A stretch of 7,500 nt of DNA from WFTC01 sp047635955. Its GTDB lineage: Bacteria > Patescibacteriota > Gracilibacteria > UBA1369 > 2-02-FULL-48-14. How positions within the stretch are numbered: the stretch's first letter is position 1; each line of letters opens with the position of its first letter. This document shows, piece by piece, positions 1-5,221 of this stretch. A model generated the notes under the pieces. It ran no database searches, was not told the origin of the DNA, and worked only from the letters and a program-made list of their open reading frames with translations. The position numbers were made by a program, and so were the translations under genes. The DNA lies in contig JBLIGW010000051.1 of NCBI GenBank assembly GCA_047635955.1, positions 1 to 7,500 on the forward strand, given 5' to 3'.

Positions 1-113
1 AAACTGGTATCCGTTGTGACTGCAACATTGTAGGTGAGTGCCGAAGCACCTGGAGCAGTAGCAACGGTCAATAGACCTAAAGATAAGGTAAGTAGAAAGA
101 GAAATTTACGCAT
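1..113 (-). CDS. Exported protein, N-terminal fragment (signal peptide; runs off the left edge)
   Basis: Reading the minus strand from the ATG at 113-111 gives 37 codons before the window ends. The start is MRKFLFLLTLSLGLLTVATA, followed by PGASA and then LTYNVAVTTDTS. This is a typical Sec signal peptide: a basic RK n-region, a hydrophobic Leu-rich core at residues 4-18, and an A-S-A motif for signal peptidase I at about residues 23-25. The mature protein should begin near Leu26. There is no lipobox cysteine, so it should be secreted or surface-bound rather than a lipoprotein. The mature part is too short to assign a family. No Shine-Dalgarno sequence precedes the ATG, only an AT-rich leader. 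A good promoter lies upstream at 141-168. Confident as a gene start; function unknown. Confidence 0.75.
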   Translation of the reverse strand, partial: MRKFLFLLTLSLGLLTVATAPGASALTYNVAVTTDTS

Positions 114-140
114 ATATAGAATAATTATAATTACAACAGA

Positions 141-168
141 ATTGTAACATTTTGCACTTTTACGTCAA
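141..168 (-). promoter_or_regulatory. Sigma70-type promoter of the exported-protein gene
   Basis: On the minus strand, TTGACG (168-163, 5 of 6 to the -35 consensus) is separated by 16 nt from TACAAT (146-141, 5 of 6 to the -10 consensus). Transcription should begin near 134, giving a leader of about 21 nt before the ATG at 113, with no Shine-Dalgarno sequence in it. It is one of the best promoter matches in the window and supports the short partial gene being real. Confidence 0.65.
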
Positions 169-340
169 ACCCATCTCCCTTAAGCTAAAACCGCCGAAGA
201 TTTAAGTGTAGAACAGCCAAGCATTCTAAAGAGCTGGTGTATGAGAGAAAAAAGAATCGTTGGAAACGCAGCGAATAAAACTGACCAAGTGGGGCCAGCG
301 ATTTTTAAACGTGAGAAAGAGACGGGATGAGAAGTAGGAT

Positions 341-407
341 GCCGGGAGGGCTGTAGCCCGAGTCGGTCACATGTACCCGGCGGGGTGAAATCCCTCTCTC
401 TCCGCCA
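341..407 (+). ncRNA. Candidate structured RNA of unknown class with a tRNA-Ser-like 3' tail
   Basis: GCCGGG at 341-346 can pair with CCCGGC at 376-381. Inside it, GGGC (348-351) and GCCC (356-359) close a UGUA tetraloop. Next, GGG (383-385) and CCC (392-394) enclose UGAAAU, and GGCGG (379-383) can alternatively pair with CCGCC (402-406). The block ends CTCTCTCTCCGCCA, the form of a serine tRNA acceptor strand plus CCA. It is not an intact tRNA: the would-be T-loop is GUGAAAU rather than UUCRANY, no matching anticodon arm is present, and no clean 5' partner (GGAGAGA) is found upstream. The GGUGAAAUCC string also occurs in cobalamin and FMN riboswitches and group II introns, but the order of other elements does not fit. 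The pairing is seen; RNA status is inference, and the strand is judged from the CCA end. Confidence 0.35.
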
Positions 408-413
408 TGATCC

Positions 414-446
414 GTACCCTATAAAGGGGACACGTTACATTGTTTT
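414..446 (+). terminator. Weak terminator-like hairpin after the GC-rich block
   Basis: CCCT (417-420) pairs with AGGG (425-428) around an ATAA loop. Two further pairs (414-415 with 430-431) lie beyond an A-G mismatch. A T-rich stretch follows, but the first T5 run is only at 442-446, more than 10 nt from the stem. That spacing is poor for an intrinsic terminator, so this is a tentative 3' end for any RNA made from 341-407. Confidence 0.25.
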
Positions 447-483
447 TCTTTTGTTAGAATCATTTAACAATTAAGAAAAAGAT

Positions 484-750
484 ATGCGAACAATATCTAC
501 AAGCGATCAAATCGCCAAGCTAGAACAAAACCCATGTGTTTTTAATTGCGGTGAGAGATCAATTCATTATACCTACGAGTTCAAGAAACGTGCTTTGGAT
601 CTGTACTCGCAAGGGATAAGGACAAAGGCTGTCTGCCCTACCAAGGAAGAAGTCTCTTCATGCGTATCCAAAATGTTGTTTTTGGCTTCTCCACTAATAC
701 TTGATCAGATTTCGGCTCAAGAAGTTTGTACCATTTTCGAATGGGTGTGA
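484..750 (+). pseudogene. Truncated transposase-associated HTH (OrfA-like) protein
   Basis: The open frame starts at an ATG preceded by the purine run AAGAAAAAG and codes for 88 residues. Only about the first 45 look like a real domain: a short helical lead with LEQNPCVFNCGERSIHYTYE at residues 13-32, then FKKRALDLYSQG. That pattern (an NP motif, then a YT-x-EFK-x-x-AL-x-LY-x-x-G block) matches, by my recollection, the N-terminus of HTH/OrfA proteins that accompany IS3-type transposases. The expected second helix after the YSQG does not follow. From about base 625 the frame runs antisense into the 3' end of the metallopeptidase gene and stops at 748-750, so its last 38 codons are probably meaningless. 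No transposase catalytic ORF or terminal inverted repeat is visible here. I read it as a remnant cut off when the neighbouring minus-strand genes came to lie beside it. Family call moderate; truncation well supported by the overlap. Confidence 0.45.
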
Positions 751-2200
751 TCGTCAACCCCTCAATCCCTGCTGAACCTATGGCAAAAGCAATATCAATG
801 TATTTTTTAAGGTCTTCAAAATAAGCCTTTTCACACTCTGAAGTCCACTTCCTATTGAACTCCTCTAGCCTTGACTCCCCGTCTGCTCTTTCTCCTGTAT
901 CATCTGTACTCTCAATGAGCCCCTTAAGTGCTTCTCTGTGTTTCTGAATAAAATTATACGTTCCGTCTGGACTACCAAGTACCTCTTTCAAGCCTTCTGC
1001 ATCTGCCCTTCCATCTTTCAAATAGGAGAGTATCTCATCTTTTAAGTATACGCGTGGGCTAAAAGATTTTCTTCGTGCTTTAAGTTCTCTACTGGGGAGC
1101 AAAACTTTGTTTTCTTGATGGCGCAGCTCATGATCTAAAATGGCATCTTTCTCGTCATTTTGTGTAAGCTCTCTACCTACGACTACAGCGTGTTTTAGCT
1201 GATAGATCTCTGAGTGTTCTAATAAGCATGCGATTATTGGGTAATTTCCTTCCTGAGAGTGACTTTCTGATCGCCCATGCCGAACAGCATAGAACGCTTC
1301 TTCAGATTCAATATCAAAGACCAAAGCCCCCCTCAATCGTTCCATTGTGATGTTTCCACTAAGTGCATCTCCCTCTAAGCCAGTTATTAATGCGAGTAAT
1401 GCTTTAGGGTCGTTTTTATATTTTTCAAAATAAAGACGGGCGGCCAAACGCATTGATAGATATTGATTTATGCGCAGCAGGACTTCTTTTTGTTGTTTCT
1501 TTGACAGGTGATTTACACCCTCACCAACGACTGCTTCGTATACTTCAAGTGGATCAGGATTAGGATGGTTTCCTAGATAATTGCGAACCTTATCAGGTAG
1601 CTCCGACAAAAAACATGTTTGTGTTTCTTGTCGTTGACGGAAAGCACGAATGGCCTCCGTGCGTTGCATCTTAGGTAGAGCTTTAATCTTTTGAAGTTCC
1701 ATCTCGGGTTCAAAGTCTCCATCCGCATCATCAGCTGCAATATCAGGAAAAATACTTTGACCAGCTTTTCTGCATGCAAGCAAAAGAGCATATAATTCAG
1801 GATCTCGATCTGGTGTGACATGTACATATTCAATTTGCCTTTCAGATGGACAGTGATAACTTATGGAAATATCGCCGTTTTCGCTAAAAAACATAGTGCA
1901 AGTCCCATGCTTAGTTTCTCCATAGACAACATAGGGTCTCTGAACGTTAGGCACATTCATCTCCGTTATGACAATAGTCTCTCCGTCTTGGTTATTTAAG
2001 CGAAGCTCCTGCCTCTGTTCAATCAACTTCAAAAGCTCTTCTGAAAAAATGCGTCTTAGCTGGCGTGTGCTTTCTTGAACAACAGCCCAGTCTAAGGCAT
2101 TACGAACATTTGCTTGAACGCCCATGATTTGCGCACCTTGGACTTTATGGGCAAAATTTCCCTCACCAACCCCTTCAATATCATTTTGTGCAGTTTCCAT
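638..2200 (-). CDS. Putative zinc metallopeptidase (HExxH), unrecognised family
   Basis: The 520-residue frame starts at the ATG at 2200. An in-frame TTG at 2218 would add six residues but falls upstream of the promoter's expected start site. The key feature is HELRH at residues 357-361, an HExxH zinc-binding helix (preceded by DAILD, followed by QENKVLL). About 28 residues on comes DEILSYLKDG, whose Glu389 is the natural candidate for the third zinc ligand of a gluzincin-type site, with Glu358 as catalytic base. The N-terminal 350 residues are mostly charged and helical with no domain I recognise. The C-terminus holds KYIDIAFAIGSAGIEGL near residue 466 and a basic tail, KRLLPW. No signal peptide is present, so it is likely cytoplasmic. 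It lies 19 nt downstream of the frameshifted gene with its own promoter between them. The motif is clear; peptidase activity and substrate are inference. Confidence 0.7.
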   Translation of the reverse strand: METAQNDIEGVGEGNFAHKVQGAQIMGVQANVRNALDWAVVQESTRQLRRIFSEELLKLIEQRQELRLNNQDGETIVITEMNVPNVQRPYVVYGETKHGTCTMFFSENGDISISYHCPSERQIEYVHVTPDRDPELYALLLACRKAGQSIFPDIAADDADGDFEPEMELQKIKALPKMQRTEAIRAFRQRQETQTCFLSELPDKVRNYLGNHPNPDPLEVYEAVVGEGVNHLSKKQQKEVLLRINQYLSMRLAARLYFEKYKNDPKALLALITGLEGDALSGNITMERLRGALVFDIESEEAFYAVRHGRSESHSQEGNYPIIACLLEHSEIYQLKHAVVVGRELTQNDEKDAILDHELRHQENKVLLPSRELKARRKSFSPRVYLKDEILSYLKDGRADAEGLKEVLGSPDGTYNFIQKHREALKGLIESTDDTGERADGESRLEEFNRKWTSECEKAYFEDLKKYIDIAFAIGSAGIEGLTITPIRKWYKLLEPKSDQVLVEKPKTTFWIRMKRLLPW

Positions 2201-2206
2201 TTTATT

Positions 2207-2212
2207 ATTATA
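2207..2212 (-). promoter_or_regulatory. Leaderless promoter (-10 box) of the HExxH metallopeptidase gene
   Basis: A perfect TATAAT lies at 2212-2207 on the minus strand, only 6 nt before the ATG at 2200. Initiation about 7 nt past the box would therefore fall on or beside the A of the start codon. The -35 is weak: TAGATT (3 of 6) about 18 nt upstream. The box sits just after the TGA (2222-2220) of the upstream gene, so the metallopeptidase can be expressed independently of it. Confidence 0.55.
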
Positions 2213-2219
2213 GCACAAA

Positions 2220-3433
2220 TCAACTAGTAAAATCTACTGTTACACCTGCCCACAAAACAGTTTTCGGAAACAAATTGAACTCGCTATGATGCTCCCATAT
2301 TGCGGTTCTAACGTCGTCCACAACTCTCCGCCATCGAAGACGAAGTGAGTCCAAAGCAGCACTTCCACCGCTTTGGCATGCCATTGCATAGTTTTGAGCT
2401 GCGTAGGTAATGAAGCTGAAGGTTGCTTCGGTTAGCTCAAGCCAGTTTTCAACTCTTAGCTCCGTATCATCCCATCACACGAGGCACGAAAGCGAGTACA
2501 AGCAAGACTATAAATCGCAAAGGAGACAGCCAAGAGCGGGTGCCGATTGTTAGGAGTGAAGCACCCGCTAACCAGATAACGATATCCTCCATCTGTCAAC
2601 TCGCCTTCTTCATCTAGTATTGTGAAATTCCATTCCTCATATTTTTGTGTAGTAGCTGCACCATCCTTAAAGCGAATATCAAGAGGCTTACCGCTCTCCA
2701 AACCATCTGCCATAGCAGTAGTCCATGAACTACGGTCAGTCCCACGCATACCTGCCTTCTCCCATTCTGCTCTGTACTTGGCAAGTCGGTCTTCAATAGC
2801 AAGAGTGATATCATCCCATGGTTCAGTACCGATTATTTGTTCTGATTGGTAGAAATCCCACTTCCACACAATGCCTGAACCCTGACTGATTCTTGTAGAC
2901 ATGTGCTGTCTAGCTTTAGACCAGATTTTCAAACCCTGCTGTGATTCTCCGTGCTGACCGTCTAGCAGCTTTTCTACAAGATCAAGTCTAGAGCTTGGAC
3001 CAACAGCTTTGACCTGCAAGGTGAATGGTGAACGCCCTTCTTGCATCATAAACTCAACTTGTTTTCGAGTGAGTCCTTCTAGGGCTGACTTCAAAACAGC
3101 TTCTTTTTCGGGGAATGCAGGAACACCCTCTACTGTAAGAAGAGGAGCATTCACTACTTTTGAACGTTCGTATCCAGCTTCAATATGCTCTCTAACCCAT
3201 TCAGCTTGTGCGGGTTCTAGTTCAGTCTCATAAGTTTCAACGGCTTCAGTAGTCACTTCTGATGCTCGAACAAGTACATTTCTAATTACGGTTGAAAATC
3301 CAAGCACGGGGGGTTTTTCGTCCTCCTTAAACAATTGAGTGAGTGCTGTACAGTCTACCTGCGCAACTCCTACCACCTGAGCAGGTTCTGTTACTTGCGC
3401 TGTACATACTTCAGAAGGTTTAGATGATGGCAT
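2220..3433 (-). pseudogene. Unrecognised ~404-residue protein, broken by a one-base frameshift
   Basis: From the ATG at 3433 the frame runs 321 codons to GAT-GGG at 2476-2471. The original frame then stops at a TAA four codons later. Reading on from GAT at 2471 in the -1 frame gives 83 more sensible codons, beginning DDTELRVENWLELTEATFSF and ending at the TGA at 2222-2220. Restoring one base in the GGG run (2471-2473) would give one intact 404-residue protein. No classical slippery heptamer is present, so a deletion or an assembly/sequencing error is more likely than programmed frameshifting. I recognise no family. The protein has no signal peptide, is rich in Glu and Ala, has Trp-rich patches (GIVWKWDFYQSEQ, TEPWDDI), and has a Cys-containing segment around the break. 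A strong promoter lies upstream, and the metallopeptidase gene follows 19 nt downstream in the same direction, suggesting a linked pair. Confidence 0.65.
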
Positions 3434-3460
3434 AAAGGTCAAATTTATTATTAAGAGGGG

Positions 3461-3489
3461 ATAGTAAGTCTTTTTGCATGTTTTCTCAA
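3461..3489 (-). promoter_or_regulatory. Sigma70-type promoter of the frameshifted gene
   Basis: TTGAGA (3489-3484, 5 of 6 to consensus) is separated by exactly 17 nt from TACTAT (3466-3461, 4 of 6). The expected start near 3454 leaves a 5' leader of about 20 nt with no Shine-Dalgarno sequence before the ATG at 3433. It supports that ATG over the TTG nine bases upstream. Confidence 0.6.
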
Positions 3490-3601
3490 CCCAAGCGCGC
3501 TAATTTCTTTGCAAGGAGCAAAGTAACAACTTGAACCACCACAAAAACATTGTTTAGCCTGTAAAAAGTCCTAATATGCCCGAGTCAAAATACAGCGCAA
3601 A

Positions 3602-3624
3602 ACAAAAACCCCACTTACGCGGGG
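3602..3624 (-). terminator. Intrinsic terminator of the small lipoprotein gene
   Basis: On the minus strand, CCCCGC (3624-3619) pairs with GTGGGG (3614-3609) around a GTAA (GNRA-type) tetraloop, with one G-T pair. A run of five T follows directly (3608-3604), then GTTTT. It lies 31 nt past the TAA of the lipoprotein gene and would insulate it from the frameshifted gene downstream. Confidence 0.8.
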
Positions 3625-3655
3625 CTCTTGCAGACAAGTATCTTAGAAAAACTGA

Positions 3656-3832
3656 TTATTCAGCGTCTTCTTCAACAACTTCTTCTTCCATAGCTTCTTC
3701 CATAGCTTCTTCTTCCATCATTTCTTCTTCTTCTTCCATCATTTCTCCATCTTCGTCAGCTGAGTTACAACCAGCAAAAGAGAGAGCGAGAATTCCGAAA
3801 GTAGCAAGTAAGATTTGCATGAACTTTTTCAT
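3656..3832 (-). CDS. Small acidic Met/Glu-rich lipoprotein (58 aa)
   Basis: The ATG at 3832 opens a 58-codon gene ending in TAA at 3658-3656. Residues 1-21 form a lipoprotein signal peptide (MKKFMQILLATFGILALSFAG), with a lipobox of the form F-A-G ahead of Cys22, the lipidation site for signal peptidase II. The mature 37 residues begin CNSADEDGE and continue as Met-Met or Ala-Met units alternating with runs of 2-5 Glu, ending VVEEDAE. The mature chain contains no Lys or Arg, so it is an extremely acidic membrane-anchored tail. Roles such as binding cations or metals, or keeping charge on the envelope, are inference; no domain is recognised. A good terminator follows and a weak promoter precedes it, so it is monocistronic and divergent from smpB. 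The plus-strand reading of the same bases is a Ser-rich shadow without a signal for export or a clear start. Confidence 0.8.
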   Translation of the reverse strand: MKKFMQILLATFGILALSFAGCNSADEDGEMMEEEEEMMEEEAMEEAMEEEVVEEDAE

Positions 3833-3848
3833 AACAGGAAATGTTTAA

Positions 3849-3878
3849 AAAATAAATTTCTGGAATGAGTGTAGTCAA
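3849..3878 (-). promoter_or_regulatory. Possible promoter of the small lipoprotein gene
   Basis: TTGACT (3878-3873, 5 of 6 to consensus) is followed after 18 nt by TATTTT (3854-3849, 4 of 6). Initiation would be near 3842, about 10 nt before the ATG at 3832. The region is T-rich, so other -10 choices exist. It lies back to back with the smpB promoter, with 45 bp between the two -35 boxes. Confidence 0.4.
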
Positions 3879-3923
3879 GGCTACTGAACCTGTAAACAGA
3901 TTAGCATTGCCTATTGTTAAGAA

Positions 3924-3953
3924 TTGACGGCTCGTAGTCCTGTAGCCTATGCT
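3924..3953 (+). promoter_or_regulatory. Leaderless promoter of smpB-nadE
   Basis: TTGACG (3924-3929) is followed after 18 nt by TATGCT (3948-3953, 4 of 6), with 6 nt between the -10 box and the ATG at 3960. Transcription should start at or next to the first base of the start codon. This rules out the longer reading from the TTG at 3924, which lies inside the promoter itself. Confidence 0.6.
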
Positions 3954-3959
3954 ACGCCC

Positions 3960-4406
3960 ATGCAAAAATTAATCCTAAAGAACAAGAAAGCTAGGTTCAA
4001 CTACGAGGTCTTGAGTACCTTTGAAGCCGGTGCTGTTCTTGAAGGACATGAAGTAAAATCACTCAAAACGGGGGGAGGAAATTTCACAGGAAGCTTCATA
4101 AGCCTAATAAATGGTGAACTTTGGATCAAAGGTTTCCACATTCGACAATACGACAAAAGTCATTTTGAGAGCTACGAGCCTGAACGTCCAAGAAAACTTT
4201 TGCTTCGTAAAGCGGAAATTCAAAAAATGACTAGTGCATTAAGCACACAAGGGACTACGATTATACCGCTAGCTTGTGGGATAAACCGTGGTCGCATCAA
4301 ATTTGAAATCGCCCTCTGTCGAGGTAAGAAAAAACACGACAAAAGGAACGACATGAAGAATCGTGATCAAGATCGCCGCATCAAAGCTGCATTAAAGAAT
4401 TATTGA
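3960..4406 (+). CDS. smpB: SsrA-binding protein SmpB
   Basis: This 148-residue protein is the tmRNA-binding partner that delivers tmRNA to stalled ribosomes for trans-translation. Family hallmarks occur in order: NKKARFNYEV at residues 8-17; EAGAVLEGHEVKSLKTGGGN at 22-41 (the G-x-EVKSL-x-x-G core of the OB fold); the wI-x-x-fHI-x-x-Y block at 55-64; ERPRKLLLRKAEI at 75-87 (usual form R-x-RKLLL); and RGKKKHDKRNDMKNRDQDRR at 121-140, containing the conserved GKK-x-xDKR and the basic C-terminal tail that enters the ribosomal decoding path. Length is close to the usual 150-160. The ATG at 3960 is chosen because it begins at the family's normal N-terminus and follows a -10 box by 6 nt; a TTG 36 bases upstream would add a non-homologous extension. 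It ends in TGA, 11 nt before the ATG of nadE, so the two are probably co-transcribed. The tmRNA itself is not identified in this window. Confidence 0.95.
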   Translation: MQKLILKNKKARFNYEVLSTFEAGAVLEGHEVKSLKTGGGNFTGSFISLINGELWIKGFHIRQYDKSHFESYEPERPRKLLLRKAEIQKMTSALSTQGTTIIPLACGINRGRIKFEIALCRGKKKHDKRNDMKNRDQDRRIKAALKNY

Positions 4407-4417
4407 TCTACCCCAAA

Positions 4418-5221
4418 ATGAAACCAATCACATCAATGCTCATTCAAGAGCTACATGCTTACGCAAAAAATCACCAAATTCAAAAAGCCGTAATTGGCCT
4501 TTCTGGAGGTTTAGATAGTGCCGTTGCTTTATGGATCGCCACTCGAGCTTTCGGACCAAAAAACGTCACCGCACTCATACTCCCTGAAACAAAAATCACT
4601 CCCGCTATAGACATTGAGCATGCAAAAGCACTCGCTAAACATTTTGGAGCGACCATGCATTATCACGCAATCAATAGCCATTTAGTGGATTTCAACTTCA
4701 TGACTTGGGAAGAAACTGCTGAATCAAACCAAGAACTCAAAGCTCAAATTCGTGCCATGCTTCTTCGTTATTACGCAAAAGCACACAACGCATTATGGAT
4801 TTCGTCCGTAAATAAAAGTGACCTTTCCCTCGGCCTCGGAACTATAGAAGGAGAACTAGCGGGAGACCTTCACCTACTTGGTGATCTCTATAAATCAGAC
4901 ATCATTGAAATTGCTAAACACATTGGACTTCCTGAAGAGCTCGTTTCAAAGGAACCTTCTCGAAACCTCAAATTAGGACAAACTGACCTCGAAGACATTG
5001 GAACCGCATGGCCTCAAGTGGACGACGTGCTCCGTAAGCTCAACAGCAAAGTAGACCCTGAAGTTCTGATTGAAAAAGGAATGGATTCACTCGTGGTACA
5101 CAAAATTGCCCGAATGGTTCAGAGCCAAAATGCTCGTCCAAAATTCACCCACATCATTCCAGTGGGAGACATCAAAGCTGCGATCAAAAAAGCCCAAGCC
5201 GCTGAAGCGTCGAGTCTTTAG
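4418..5221 (+). CDS. nadE: NH3-dependent NAD+ synthetase
   Basis: NadE performs the last step of NAD+ synthesis, adenylating deamido-NAD+ with ATP and amidating it with ammonia in the cytoplasm. The 267-residue protein carries the PP-loop SGGLDSA at residues 29-35 (ATP pyrophosphate binding). Further on are SSVNKSDLSLGLGT (129-142), ELAGDLHLLGDLYKS (146-160) and EPSRNLKLGQTD (179-190), which match the nucleotide- and substrate-binding blocks of the family. There is no N-terminal nitrilase/glutaminase domain, so free ammonia rather than glutamine is the predicted donor. The length fits the 250-275 residues usual for this form. The ATG at 4418 is chosen; a TTG at 4403 overlapping the smpB stop would add MIYPK and cannot be excluded, as no Shine-Dalgarno sequence is visible for either. 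The TAG (5219-5221) interlocks with the TAA of the convergent M23 gene. Confidence 0.9.
   Translation: MKPITSMLIQELHAYAKNHQIQKAVIGLSGGLDSAVALWIATRAFGPKNVTALILPETKITPAIDIEHAKALAKHFGATMHYHAINSHLVDFNFMTWEETAESNQELKAQIRAMLLRYYAKAHNALWISSVNKSDLSLGLGTIEGELAGDLHLLGDLYKSDIIEIAKHIGLPEELVSKEPSRNLKLGQTDLEDIGTAWPQVDDVLRKLNSKVDPEVLIEKGMDSLVVHKIARMVQSQNARPKFTHIIPVGDIKAAIKKAQAAEASSL

Larger units (their letters stand above)
169..483. other. Intergenic region without a clear protein gene
   Basis: Between the promoter at 141-168 and the ATG at 484 I see no convincing coding frame. The left part (169-330) is AT-rich and unremarkable. The right part contains an abrupt GC-rich block with strong self-complementarity (described separately at 341-407), followed by a short imperfect hairpin at 414-431 and a T-rich stretch at 440-453. 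The block is oriented away from the exported-protein gene and toward the transposase-like fragment. It could be a small RNA gene, part of an older mobile element, or an attachment-site remnant. Confidence 0.5.

Noticed and set aside
380..407. An intact serine tRNA ending at 407
   Set aside because: The CTCTCTCTCCGCCA end fits, but the T-loop would be GUGAAAU, one T-stem pair is mismatched, no anticodon arm is present, and no good 5' acceptor strand lies at the right distance.
341..407. Cobalamin or FMN riboswitch, suggested by GGTGAAATCC and CTGTAGCCCGAGTC
   Set aside because: In a cobalamin riboswitch the GGTGAAA element precedes the CTGTA element; here the order is reversed. The second GGTGAAA copy of an FMN element is absent, and the downstream gene is a transposase fragment.
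2471..2476. Programmed -1 ribosomal frameshifting in the 404-residue gene
   Set aside because: GAT-GGG-ATG has no X-XXY-YYZ slippery heptamer and I see no strong stem just downstream; an indel in the G run is simpler.
2423..3233. Short open frames on both strands within the frameshifted gene
   Set aside because: They overlap a long coherent frame, have no promoter or ribosome site, and have unlikely amino-acid composition.
3661..3740. A CRISPR-like or satellite repeat of TTCTTCCAT units
   Set aside because: The units are irregular, lack spacers, and are explained by Glu and Met codons of the lipoprotein gene.
3576..3848. Plus-strand Ser-rich 90-residue frame
   Set aside because: It is antisense to the lipoprotein gene and spans its terminator; its poly-Ser comes from the complement of Glu codons.
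3924..3959. An N-terminal extension of SmpB from the TTG at 3924
   Set aside because: The TTG is part of the -35 box, the added residues do not match SmpB, and the ATG at 3960 gives the normal length.
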